From Pseudoalteromonas luteoviolacea (GTDB lineage: Bacteria > Pseudomonadota > Gammaproteobacteria > Enterobacterales > Alteromonadaceae), in the NCBI RefSeq assembly GCF_000814765.1, contig NZ_JWIC01000006.1, positions 372,001 to 436,000 on the forward strand: a stretch of 64,000 nt of DNA, written 5' to 3'. Numbering within the stretch: position 1 is the first letter of the stretch; every line of letters begins with the position of its first letter. This document shows positions 1-8,385 of the stretch, piece after piece. Under the pieces are notes generated by a model. That model searched no databases and was not told the origin of the DNA. It saw only the letters and a list, made by a program, of their open reading frames with translations. The translations under genes and the position numbers were made by a program.

Positions 1-254
1 AGATTGGCTTCGAGCAAAATATATGATTGATCACTAGAGAAGTAGAACTTTCTGGTTTCCTCTAGGTCGTGACCATCCCATTCAGTCAAGCGTAAGTCAT
101 TGACTAATGGAAATTGTAGCGCATTAATGACCGAGCTTTTACCCGTGTTGTTAGGCGCACAGATTGATGCGCTTTTATTTAGTGGGATAACACACTTGGC
201 ATAGCCCGCTGTGTTTAAAAGCGCCAGTTTGCTTAGTCCATATAATTCGCTCAT
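1..254 (-). CDS. mksB: SMC-like ATPase of MksB/JetC type, N-terminal part
   Basis: Only the first 84 codons are in the window; the gene runs off the left edge. The start codon overlaps the stop of the preceding small subunit gene (ATGA), which fixes the start. A Walker A loop is visible as APNNTGKSS (residues 34-42), following a short beta-rich start typical of SMC/RecN-like ATPases. With the two upstream genes it forms the kleisin, small-subunit, SMC order known for MksFEB condensins and for Wadjet JetABC. It would be the DNA-loop-extruding motor of that complex. Whether a JetD/MksG nuclease follows cannot be seen, so chromosome organisation and plasmid defence remain equally possible. Confidence 0.75.
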   Translation of the reverse strand, partial: MSELYGLSKLALLNTAGYAKCVIPLNKSASICAPNNTGKSSVINALQFPLVNDLRLTEWDGHDLEETRKFYFSSDQSYILLEAN

Positions 255-802
255 ACTTCTTCCTCTAGCGCTTCAAAATTATCTTCATTGACTTCCATTA
301 AGGCGTCGATATATCTATAAACTGGTGCCAACAATACAAAACCACGCTCGGTTTCTTTACAAAGGCCTAATCTCAACATTCTTAAAAAGACATCTTTTCT
401 TAAATCTGATCCTGAGAAGATCTCTAATTGATCAAATAAGTGTTTGTTAAGTTGGATGAGGGTTTGCATTAGTTCTAAATCGATTTGCTCATCAAAAAGT
501 GCACGTAAAGGATCTTTGCCTTGGTTTGCGTAATACTCGATGAGGATAAACACGGTTAAAGCGATCGCGCGGCTGATTTTACCCATGTTAGGTGTGCTTT
601 CATCACTAGCAAGGTAATAAAAACCGCGAGCATCATGTTGAAGGTCATGGCCAAGTGCTGCAAACAACGCCTGATAAGCTTCAATGTGCTGATCAAGTTC
701 TTGCCACAGTGTCGTATCTTGTTCGCTAATGTGGTAACCACCAGCAAGCTTTTTATTGATAGCTTGCAGCTGTGTTAGGTCATTTAGATTAATTTGTGTC
801 AT
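251..802 (-). CDS. mksE: MksE/JetB-like condensin small subunit
   Basis: A 183-residue acidic, mostly helical protein, the usual size for the KITE (tandem winged-helix) subunit of MksBEF/JetABC complexes. It lies 13 bp after the kleisin-like gene and overlaps the SMC-like gene by 4 bp, so the three are almost certainly one operon and one complex. The assignment rests mainly on this order and on size; I recognise no short diagnostic motif. In known complexes this subunit binds the kleisin and helps gate DNA. No strong ribosome binding site precedes the ATG, so translational coupling with the gene before it is likely. Confidence 0.7.
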   Translation of the reverse strand: MTQINLNDLTQLQAINKKLAGGYHISEQDTTLWQELDQHIEAYQALFAALGHDLQHDARGFYYLASDESTPNMGKISRAIALTVFILIEYYANQGKDPLRALFDEQIDLELMQTLIQLNKHLFDQLEIFSGSDLRKDVFLRMLRLGLCKETERGFVLLAPVYRYIDALMEVNEDNFEALEEEV

Positions 803-815
803 GGTCTTGTACTTA

Positions 816-2081
816 TTACTTTGCTTTTTCAGCGTCGGATTGAGAGTGTTCCGAAGCGCTAAATGGATACAATTTAATTTTGGTATTTGCTAATTGCATT
901 GACTCTTGAGAATCAGACTGCGTGACCGAGAGAGCAGGGTCGCTGATAAGCTTTTGGTATAAAAACAGCATCTCATCGGCTTCTAAATTCGGGTAGCTGT
1001 CACTTAGAAATCCAAGTAGGGCCGTGCGCTTTTTACCGCTGGTAGAGAATGACTTTCTAACATCCTGATAGTCGGGGATGTTAGGACTTTGGTATGCGGG
1101 TACATCATCGTGATCTGGGAGCTGATATTCTTCATGCTCAAACTCTGCGAGGCTTGCCATGTAAGCAACCATATGGCGTTTTTGACCAAGATTGAAACGT
1201 TGTATATCCGATACAAAATCTGGCTGTACAGGCGTGAGCATGCGGTCGACACCATTTTTACGAATAAGCCCCAATACCTTGGCTGCCTGACGGGTAATTA
1301 ACGTATTGCGCCTGAGCTCTTCACGCAGCGGCATCAGCATATCAGCGCTTTTACTTAAGCTTTCACGACCGATTAAGTGCATGTCTAAAATTCGCGTTCT
1401 CAACTGCTCTAACATACGTTTATCATGTGCGCCACGACCAAGCTGCTCAATTTGACTTATTTGTTCGCTGATCTGTAATTCAATTTGGCTAAAGCACGCT
1501 TGGAAAGGACCATGAATGTCGACCATTTCAAGCATAGGCTCAATATACTCATCGAATGCTTCTATTACAGCTTGATAGCGTCGTTTGAGTGATAAGTTAC
1601 TGTGATCAGATTTTGCTTGCTCAACTAAATTGAGTATTGCGCTTTCGTTGTGTTGATAAAGCTTTACAATTTTTCTGACTCGTTCATCCATTATCCGGCT
1701 GAAACGTCTTAGCTCGCTGTGGTCGCCTTCATTGCCGGCCTGAGAAAGTCGCTCGCCAAGGCGTTGCAAATCTTTCACCAATACAGTGATCTCTTCGGCT
1801 AAACCTAAGTGCTCTTCTTGTAATAAAAAACTTGTAAAATCAGCGACTGCACGATTGATTTCAAGTTGAGAAGACTTGGCCAGTGGAATAATAATTTCTT
1901 GATTTAAGAGTCGATTAGTCTCTTTGTAAATCCGCTCACTTGACCAGTTTGGATTTTTTAATTTTATTAAGTTTTGTACATCTTTTATACTGAAATCAGA
2001 CATTTTAAAGCGTTTAAATAACAGCTCTAAAACACTCCAATGCTCATTTAATGTATTAAGAACTTTTTTAGCTGGGATCAT
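816..2081 (-). CDS. mksF: MksF/JetA-like kleisin subunit
   Basis: A 421-residue protein rich in long charged helices, first gene of the condensin-like operon. Length and position match the kleisin subunit that closes the SMC ring in MksBEF and Wadjet systems. A plausible ribosome site (GGAAAG) lies a few bases before the ATG. The C-terminal 60 residues are low-complexity and polar. The gene is divergent from nhaD, sharing a roughly 160 bp promoter region. Family assignment comes from operon order and helical character rather than a motif I can name, so it should be read as MksF-like. Confidence 0.7.
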   Translation of the reverse strand: MIPAKKVLNTLNEHWSVLELLFKRFKMSDFSIKDVQNLIKLKNPNWSSERIYKETNRLLNQEIIIPLAKSSQLEINRAVADFTSFLLQEEHLGLAEEITVLVKDLQRLGERLSQAGNEGDHSELRRFSRIMDERVRKIVKLYQHNESAILNLVEQAKSDHSNLSLKRRYQAVIEAFDEYIEPMLEMVDIHGPFQACFSQIELQISEQISQIEQLGRGAHDKRMLEQLRTRILDMHLIGRESLSKSADMLMPLREELRRNTLITRQAAKVLGLIRKNGVDRMLTPVQPDFVSDIQRFNLGQKRHMVAYMASLAEFEHEEYQLPDHDDVPAYQSPNIPDYQDVRKSFSTSGKKRTALLGFLSDSYPNLEADEMLFLYQKLISDPALSVTQSDSQESMQLANTKIKLYPFSASEHSQSDAEKAK

Positions 2082-2239
2082 AACTTTCCAGTTTGTATCA
2101 TTTTTGTGACATCACTAGTTCACTAATTTGTCATAAAGTGTAATTAGCGATAGCAGTCACTTGCCCATAGTGTTAGACTCCGCGCCGATTTACATCGCCT
2201 TTTACAAAAATTACATATTATTACAGGTTGTTTACGCGT

Positions 2240-3487
2240 ATGGTCACTTCCATAATCCTAACCCTAATAGCGCTAGCTTTTGTGCTTATCGTTATAGAGG
2301 ATATTATCCATGTAAACAAGGCCAAAACGACGCTTTTTTTTGGCACTTTATGTTGGATTATCGCTTTTATATCTCCAATTCATGGTGAAAGCTCAGAAAC
2401 TATACAACATCAGTTAGATCACAACATTTTAGAAATCGCGACCTTATGGCTTTTTTTAATGGCTGCGATGACCTTTGTAGCTTATTTAAACTCCAAAGGC
2501 TTTATTCAAAATATTGTGCATCGGATCATGCCAGAGCAAATTAGTGAGAGAAAGTTAATGTTTCTCGTCGGTGCATTTGCATTTGTTTTTTCTTCGATTT
2601 CAGACAATATTACAGCGACTTTAATTTCGCTGGCAGTTGTCATGTCCTTGAAGTTGGATGCTAAAAAGCTTGTTAAGTATGCCACATTAATCATATTTAG
2701 CGTAAATTCTGGCGGTGTCTCTTTAATCACTGGTGATGTGACGACCTTAATGATATTTTTGGCTGGTAAAGTCACTATCCCTGATTTATTGCTGTTGGTG
2801 ATGCCCGCTATTGTAAGTGTATTTGCGTTGGCTGCGATGTTATCCATTGGCATGAATGAGCAGTTGTATTTTGCTCGCCAAGAAGTGAGAAGAATCGAAA
2901 AAACAGACATCACCATAGCTGTTATTTTTATGTCTACTGTGCTTGCCACATTGTATTTAAGTGTTCAGTATCAAGTACCGCCCATGCTTACGTTTTTGTT
3001 TGGTTTGTCTTTTATGTTTTTAGTCGCGCAGTTTCTTATGCGTAAAAAAGACGTCAACAAAAAGATTATTGATTACATACGAGAGATAGAATATGACACG
3101 CTGCTTTTCTTTGTAGGTGTGTTGTTGTTAGTGGGCGCACTTAAAGAAGTTGGCGTATTGAGTATGTTTACTGAGTTATATCAATTTTTGGCACCAGAGT
3201 ATGCGAATTACTTAGTCGGGATATTGAGCGCGGCGGTTGATAATGTGCCACTCACAGCAGCTTTACTTAAAGCGCAGATAGAAATGACTCCTCAGCAATG
3301 GTTAACCTTTACGTATGCAACAGGCGTTGGAGGTTCGATGCTTATTATCGGTTCTGCTGCTGGGATTATAGCAATGAGCAAAGTCAAGGCACTGACTTTC
3401 ATGAGTTATTTAAAAATGGTGTTATATCTACTGGTGGCCTACACCATTGGTTATGCGGGTTCATTTTATATGGGACAACTCATTTAA
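2240..3487 (+). CDS. nhaD: NhaD-type Na+/H+ antiporter
   Basis: Inner-membrane protein of about 415 residues with 11-12 hydrophobic segments. Conserved NhaD features are visible: the early segment IVIEDIIHVNKAK, the SSISDNITATL motif near residue 125 and the later AAVDNVPLTAALLKA helix, which together form the ion-binding core of this ion-transporter-superfamily member. It exchanges cytoplasmic Na+ or Li+ for protons, which suits a marine cell. I prefer the ATG at 2240; an in-frame TTG at 2228 would add four residues. An intrinsic terminator follows at 3551. It is divergent from the condensin operon and appears monocistronic. Confidence 0.9.
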   Translation: MVTSIILTLIALAFVLIVIEDIIHVNKAKTTLFFGTLCWIIAFISPIHGESSETIQHQLDHNILEIATLWLFLMAAMTFVAYLNSKGFIQNIVHRIMPEQISERKLMFLVGAFAFVFSSISDNITATLISLAVVMSLKLDAKKLVKYATLIIFSVNSGGVSLITGDVTTLMIFLAGKVTIPDLLLLVMPAIVSVFALAAMLSIGMNEQLYFARQEVRRIEKTDITIAVIFMSTVLATLYLSVQYQVPPMLTFLFGLSFMFLVAQFLMRKKDVNKKIIDYIREIEYDTLLFFVGVLLLVGALKEVGVLSMFTELYQFLAPEYANYLVGILSAAVDNVPLTAALLKAQIEMTPQQWLTFTYATGVGGSMLIIGSAAGIIAMSKVKALTFMSYLKMVLYLLVAYTIGYAGSFYMGQLI

Positions 3488-3550
3488 ATAAATTTTTTGA
3501 TGTCTAGGTACAAAATAGCTTGACACCTAGACGTCTAAAAGATAGTTTTT

Positions 3551-3582
3551 AAAAGCCTGCTCCAGAAGCAGGCTTTTATTTT
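3551..3582 (+). terminator. Intrinsic terminator after nhaD
   Basis: An 11-bp stem, AAAAGCCTGCT paired with AGCAGGCTTTT around a short loop, is followed by T-rich sequence. It lies 64 bp after the nhaD stop and just before the lysine riboswitch, so it isolates nhaD from lysC. A second, weaker inverted repeat (GTCTAGGT / ACCTAGAC, 3502-3532) lies between the stop and this hairpin. Confidence 0.8.
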
Positions 3583-3611
3583 GCTCTTGTTCAGCTTAGA
3601 ACGCGCAAAAT

Positions 3612-3781
3612 AAACAGAAGAGGTGCGATGCTTAGGTAGCTTGTTAGAGGACACGACATCCAAAGACAGCAAGTGAGGGAAGTATTCGCCGAGGAAAGTG
3701 ATTGGTCGTCACAATGACTTTTCGGTTTACGGGGTTGAATCCCTGGAACTGTCACCGATTATTGGTGGAGAGCTTCTGGCA
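3612..3781 (+). ncRNA. Lysine riboswitch (L box)
   Basis: The stretch has the conserved lysine aptamer blocks in order: AGAGGTGCG at the P1/P2 junction, GTGAGGGAAG and CGCCGAGG in the P2-P3 region, GTGATTGG, CGGTTTACGGGGTTGAATCCC, and CTGTCACCG then GGTGGAGAGC closing with CTTCTGG, which pairs with the CAGAAG at the 5' end to make P1. The block order closely follows the E. coli lysC leader as I remember it. It lies directly upstream of lysC and would shut off aspartokinase when lysine is abundant. Confidence 0.93.
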
Positions 3782-3822
3782 GTGGTTTTTCAATGTAGTT
3801 CTGCATCCTCTTGCCAATGAGT

Positions 3823-3864
3823 TCTCCTTATTTTTTTGACAGCACTCATGTTGTCACAAGGAGA
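3823..3864 (+). promoter_or_regulatory. Possible RBS-sequestering hairpin of the lysine riboswitch
   Basis: The lysC ribosome binding site AAGGAGA (3858-3864) is perfectly complementary to TCTCCTT (3823-3829). Inside, TGACA (3837-3841) pairs with TGTCA (3852-3856). This nested hairpin would hide the ribosome site and is a likely expression platform acting on translation. No classic poly-U terminator lies between aptamer and gene, which fits translational rather than transcriptional control. Confidence 0.6.
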
Positions 3865-3868
3865 TAAA

Positions 3869-5215
3869 ATGAATTCCCAGTATGTAGTTGCTAAGTTTGG
3901 TGGTACAAGTGTTGCCGACTACACAGCTATGCATCGTTGTGCGCAAATAATAAATGATGACCCGAGTGTTCGAGTAGTCGTAGTCAGTGCCAGTGCAGGT
4001 GTTACCAATCATCTAGTTGAGTTGGTACAACAAAAGGCCGATGAGACTCAGCGACAAATACTGGTTGACGCGGTAATGCAAATTCAGCAGCGTATTTTGG
4101 AACATGTGACACTTGATGCGGATTTACAGTCTGGTTTTGACGACACATACAAAGAGTTCAAAGAAATAGCGCTGTTACCTGCTTTAAGCACACAACAATG
4201 CGATGAAGTATTGAGCTTTGGTGAGCGTTTCTCATCCTATATTTTTACCCAAGTGCTGCGTAACTTAGGCGTTAGTTCAGTGCGTTTTGACATCAGAGAA
4301 GTTTTAAAGACTGATGATAATTTCTCTAAGGCAACACCAGATATTGCCGCAACAGCAGCCGCATCGTCAGAATACTTAAAGCCATTGCTTGAGGAGCACG
4401 TTGTGGTGACCCAAGGGTTTATTGGCAGTGACAAATATGGACAAACGACCACACTTGGCCGCGGTGGTTCTGATTACAGTGCTGCGCTTATTGCAGAAGC
4501 AATCAACGCACACAGTGTTCATATATGGACAGATGTGGTTGGCATATTTAGCACAGATCCTAGGTTATGCAGCAAAGCAAAACCAATTGCTAGGTTGAGC
4601 TTTGACGAAGCTGCTGAAATGGCAACTTTCGGTGCAAAAGTGTTGCATCCAGCAACGATTCTTCCTGCAAGTCGCAAAGGCATTTCGGTATTTGTTGGTT
4701 CGAGCAAAGCACCTGAGCAAGGGGGAACTTGGATTGAAAAAGAAACACAATCACAATCTGGTATCAGAGCTGTTACACAACGTAAAAATCAAATCCTATT
4801 GACTTTGAAGAGCCCTGAAATGCTGCTAGCAAGCGGCTTTTTAGCAAAAATATTTACCATACTCAGTAACTATAATATTTCCGTCGACCTTGTTACGACT
4901 TCTGAAATCAGCGTTGCGTTAACATTAGACAACGCGCCAAATGCTTCGCGTCCGGAATTGGATCAAGCTTGCCTTGATGAGCTAGGTGAATTTTGTCACG
5001 TGTCAGTCGAAAATAATCTCACACTAGTTGCCATGATAGGCTCAGAGATTCAGTTGAGAGGAGGAGATGACTGCTTGGTTGATGTGTTATCTGAATTTGA
5101 TATTCGTTTGATTTGTCATGGAGCCAGCCGTCATAACTTATGTTTCTTAGTTGAACAGTCGAAATCGGATTCAGTGGTAAAAGCAATTCATCAAAAATTA
5201 TTAGAAGCAGCATAA
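3869..5215 (+). CDS. lysC: Lysine-sensitive aspartokinase LysC
   Basis: Phosphorylates L-aspartate with ATP, the first step of the diaminopimelate/lysine branch. The start is set at the ATG preceded by AAGGAGA with 4-base spacing; this gives 449 residues, the same length as E. coli LysC, whereas the longer open frame has no ribosome site. Visible motifs are the nucleotide-binding VAKFGGTSVAD (7-17), the FGERFSSY region, and TTLGRGGSDYSAA in the catalytic domain. The last ~150 residues form the ACT regulatory pair expected for a lysine-inhibited enzyme. Not fused to homoserine dehydrogenase. Preceded by a lysine riboswitch, so both synthesis and activity should respond to lysine. Confidence 0.95.
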   Translation: MNSQYVVAKFGGTSVADYTAMHRCAQIINDDPSVRVVVVSASAGVTNHLVELVQQKADETQRQILVDAVMQIQQRILEHVTLDADLQSGFDDTYKEFKEIALLPALSTQQCDEVLSFGERFSSYIFTQVLRNLGVSSVRFDIREVLKTDDNFSKATPDIAATAAASSEYLKPLLEEHVVVTQGFIGSDKYGQTTTLGRGGSDYSAALIAEAINAHSVHIWTDVVGIFSTDPRLCSKAKPIARLSFDEAAEMATFGAKVLHPATILPASRKGISVFVGSSKAPEQGGTWIEKETQSQSGIRAVTQRKNQILLTLKSPEMLLASGFLAKIFTILSNYNISVDLVTTSEISVALTLDNAPNASRPELDQACLDELGEFCHVSVENNLTLVAMIGSEIQLRGGDDCLVDVLSEFDIRLICHGASRHNLCFLVEQSKSDSVVKAIHQKLLEAA

Positions 5216-5230
5216 ACGTGTCTTAATTGA

Positions 5231-5262
5231 AGAGAGTATACCCGTGTTCCGTATACTCTCTC
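5231..5262 (+). terminator. Hairpin after lysC
   Basis: GAGAGTATAC pairs with GTATACTCTC around a 9-base loop, 15 bp after the lysC stop. It lacks a long T tract, so termination may be weak or the hairpin may protect the mRNA 3' end. Confidence 0.55.
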
Positions 5263-5376
5263 TAGATATTGCCGGAAATACATAACTTTATAACAAATAT
5301 TAATGATAAAGTTGCAATAATAGGCGTAAAGTGACAAGCTTATCCAAGAGGAGAGTTTTTACACTGAGGGTGACTT

Positions 5377-5907
5377 ATGCAGTATCAAGATATTTACGAG
5401 TTTTGGTTTGTTACATGCTCCGAGCAAGATTGGTGGCAAAAATCTTCTGCATTTGATCAGAAAGTAAAAAGTCAATTTTCAATTCTCCACAAAATGGCAC
5501 ACAACGGTGAACTTGAAAAGTGGCGTGAAACGCCCGTTGGTTCTTTGTGCGAGATTATCGTATTAGATCAATTTCCAAGAAATATGTATCGTGATACACC
5601 CCAAGCTTTTGCCAGTGATGCATTGGCCTTGAGTCTATCACAACAGGCTATAGAGAAGGGTTTTGATAAAGCATTGAATGATACCGAAGTTGGCTTTTTG
5701 TATATGCCTTTCATGCATAGTGAGAGTGCCGTTATTCATCGTCAAGCGGAGGTTTTGTTTAGGGAACTTCCTGGTTACGAGTTTGAATTAGCACATAAAA
5801 CGATTATTGATAGATTTGGGCGTTATCCGCACAGAAATGATATTCTTGGTCGCGTTTCAACAGATGAAGAGTTGGAGTTTTTGCAGCAGCCTGGTTCGAG
5901 CTTTTAA
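5377..5907 (+). CDS. DUF924 family protein
   Basis: A 176-residue soluble protein with the DUF924 pattern: FWF near the N terminus, a WW pair, then DQFPRNMYRDTPQAFASD (about residues 62-79), followed by LYMPFMHSES and GRYPHRNDILGR. The fold is an all-helical TPR-like bundle; the biochemical role of the family is not established. It stands alone between lysC and the broken symporter gene, with an AAGAGGAGA-type ribosome site some 25 bp upstream and weaker sequence nearer the ATG. The family call is firm; function is unknown. Confidence 0.88.
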   Translation: MQYQDIYEFWFVTCSEQDWWQKSSAFDQKVKSQFSILHKMAHNGELEKWRETPVGSLCEIIVLDQFPRNMYRDTPQAFASDALALSLSQQAIEKGFDKALNDTEVGFLYMPFMHSESAVIHRQAEVLFRELPGYEFELAHKTIIDRFGRYPHRNDILGRVSTDEELEFLQQPGSSF

Positions 5908-6028
5908 CTGTTGTTTTTAAATCACCAATCCACTTTTGGAGTTCCTGTATCGGGGTTGTAGTGCTCGCATTCTTCGTTTAAAAAGGTATAATCGCTGGCC
6001 ACAACAATAATTATATTTGTGTTCAATT

Positions 6029-7353
6029 ATGGCTCAGGTACGTGATGGTTTTCAAAGCCGACTTGGCTTTGTTCTTGCGGCGGCAGGTGCTGCTGTTGGT
6101 TTAGGTAATATTTGGGCTTCCCTACGCAAGCTGCCAATCATGGCGGTGGTGCATTTTTACTCGCATATTTTATAGTTATCTTTTTATTGGCGTTGCCTGC
6201 TTTATACACCGAGCTTTATCTCGGTCATCAAGCGCAAGCAAACCCTGTTAAAGCATTAAAACAAGCATGGCAAGAAAAGCAACCACGGGTGGGTGCTACA
6301 GCAGGCTATGTGGGGTTAGCTGGTGCCATTGTGATGCTGAGTTTTTACTCTATTGTGGCGGGGTGGATGCTCGCACATTCTATTGAGCCCGTCACCTCTA
6401 TGTTAGGCTTAGAGGCTGCTAGCCAGTTTTTGACTGGTGACTCTACACATAGAAACTTTATTTTCACGCCTTTAATGTTGCTACTAACAGCTGCGATTAT
6501 TCTCAAAGGCGTGAAATCGGGTATTGAGACGTGGTCACGTCGTTTAATGCCTTTGTTACTGTTACTTTTATGCTGTTTGATTGCCTATATGGCGACACTG
6601 GAAGGCGCTGAAGAGGGCTTTAGAGCATACTTAGTGCCTGATTTTAGCAAAATCACAGATCCTGACTTAATCATCGCGGCAATGGGTCAAGCGTTCTTTT
6701 CTTTATCGCTCGGTGTAGGTTGTATGATGATTTACGGCTCATATTTAAAACCAAATGAAAATCTACCAAAGCTGACTTTTAGCGTTGCTATGCTAGACAC
6801 AGGCGTGGCATTTTTAGCAGGCTTATTGATTATCCCTGCCATTTTTGTTGCGCAGCAAAATGGCGTTGAAGTATTTCAAGATGGCAAGCTAGCAGGAGAA
6901 GGGCGGCTTATTTTTGCAATTCTACCTGAGCTTTTCTCAAGTATGGGCCAAATTGGTATTTGGGTTGGTTTAACATTTTTTGTATTAATGTCAATTGCTT
7001 CTCTGACCTCGACAATTTCGTCAACAGAAATACCTGTCTCATTCTTAGTTGAAAATCACGGTATGGAACGAAAGAGCGCGACTTGGGTGGTGACGTTGGT
7101 TATTTTACTTTGCTCTAGTTTGATCATCTTGAATTTCGACTGGCTGTTTGGTTTAGTGATTTCGGTGTTTACTCGCTACCAGCTTCCTCTGATGGGCTTG
7201 TTCTACTTTGTGACAGTTGGTTGGATGTGGAAACGCGGTAATAAATTGACCGAAAATGCAACCGGTTTACAATACTGGTTTGCACAATACCTTCGTTTTG
7301 TCTGCCCTGTCTTAATGACGGCAGTATTTGTCAATGTTGTTGTAAACAAATAA
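6029..7353 (+). pseudogene. NSS-family Na+-dependent transporter, frameshifted
   Basis: Two reading frames together encode one neurotransmitter:sodium symporter of about 441 residues. The ATG at 6029 opens MAQVRDGFQSRLGFVLAA through the TM1 motif AVGLGNIW; the frame then shifts after W29 and the rest (GFPTQAANHGGGAF and ten further membrane segments) continues in another frame from about 6112. One G appears to be missing from the GGG at 6114-6116, where the family would need GGGG. Without correction translation stops at 6172. TM1 holds the Na+ and substrate sites, so the uncorrected protein cannot work. It could be a real pseudogene or a homopolymer sequencing error; the downstream frame is otherwise intact. 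Confidence 0.85.
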
Positions 7354-7368
7354 GTTAAGTTTTGAAGG

Positions 7369-7397
7369 AAAAAGCGCAGCCTGGCTGCGCTTTTTTT
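7369..7397. terminator. Bidirectional terminator between NSS gene and ldhA
   Basis: AAAAAGCGCAGC and GCTGCGCTTTTTTT form a GC-rich stem with a CTG loop and A/T tracts on both sides. It lies between the convergent symporter gene and ldhA and can stop transcripts from both. Confidence 0.85.
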
Positions 7398-7407
7398 GTA
7401 TTTAGAT

Positions 7408-8385
7408 TCACACAATATTGGGTGTATGAGTTTTATGCTTGAGTGCGTATAGGTTTTTAACCGTCGTCATGGCGATTTCAGTTAATGCTTCTTGAGTAAA
7501 GAAACCTTGGTGACCTGTGATTAACACGTTGGGAAAGCCACTTAGTCTTACAAAGGTATCATCTTGGATAATTTCTTCACTACGGTCTTTGAAGAAAAGC
7601 TCTGATTCTTGCTCGTATACGTCAAGACCTAAATAACCGATTTTTCTTGCTTTTAGAGCGGCAATACAGGCGTGTGTATCAATTAATGCACCACGACTGG
7701 TGTTAATCAACATAACGCCTGATTTCATTGTATTAAAGGCGGCTTCATCGATTAAGTGGTGTGTCGTTTCAGTGAGGGGGCAATGCAGGGAAATAATGTC
7801 GCTTTGTTCTAACAGCATCTCTAAAGAAACTTGTGTGTAAGAGCCCTCACCGATATTTGGATCATATACAAGCGTGTGTGCACCAAACCCATTTAAAATA
7901 GAAACAAGCGCTTGGCCTATTTTTCCACAGCCAATGAGACCGACTGTTTTGTTATGAATGTTAAACCCTAATAAACCGTTGAGATCAAAGTTTTCCTCTC
8001 TCACACGGTTATAAGCCTTATGCGTTTTTCTTGATAATGTCAGGATAAGTGCCATGCAATGTTCAGCAACTGCTTCGGGGCTGTATGAGGGAACCCTGAC
8101 TACTTGAATCCCTAGTGCATGTGCAGATTCGATATCCACATTGTTATAACCTGCGCACCTCAATGCGACAAATTTAACCCCAAGCTCTGCCAAGTCACTC
8201 AACACGCAGGCGTTAAGATCATCGTTTACAAAGACGCACACGGCGTCATAGCCTGAAGCCAAAAATACGGTATCTCTATTTAAGCTATTTTCTATATAGC
8301 TTATCTCAATACCACTAAATTTTGAGATAGCGCTGGAAAAAAATGGGTGTTCATATTTTTGCGAACTGAAGAGTGCTACTTTCAT
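7408..8385 (-). CDS. ldhA: Fermentative D-lactate dehydrogenase
   Basis: NADH-dependent reduction of pyruvate to D-lactate in the cytoplasm. The 325-residue sequence closely tracks E. coli LdhA: FVNDDLNACVLSDLAELGVK, ALRCAGYNNVD, VVRVPSYSPEAVAEH, the Rossmann motif GLIGCGKIG, ISLHCPLTETTHHL, the catalytic arginine segment INTSRGALID, the glutamate in DVYEQE, and the catalytic histidine in LITGHQGFFT. The start lies inside the preceding glutathione peroxidase gene with an AGGG ribosome site, giving a 35-bp overlap, so the two are co-transcribed. Ends at a shared terminator. Confidence 0.93.
   Translation of the reverse strand: MKVALFSSQKYEHPFFSSAISKFSGIEISYIENSLNRDTVFLASGYDAVCVFVNDDLNACVLSDLAELGVKFVALRCAGYNNVDIESAHALGIQVVRVPSYSPEAVAEHCMALILTLSRKTHKAYNRVREENFDLNGLLGFNIHNKTVGLIGCGKIGQALVSILNGFGAHTLVYDPNIGEGSYTQVSLEMLLEQSDIISLHCPLTETTHHLIDEAAFNTMKSGVMLINTSRGALIDTHACIAALKARKIGYLGLDVYEQESELFFKDRSEEIIQDDTFVRLSGFPNVLITGHQGFFTQEALTEIAMTTVKNLYALKHKTHTPNIV

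Noticed and set aside
3836-3868. Eleven-codon N-terminal extension of LysC from a TTG
   Set aside because: It lies within the predicted RBS-sequestering hairpin; the ATG at 3869 has an ideal ribosome site and gives the standard 449 residues.
5908-6028. Possible small RNA or regulatory element before the NSS gene
   Set aside because: No inverted repeat, promoter pair or conserved motif that I could defend.
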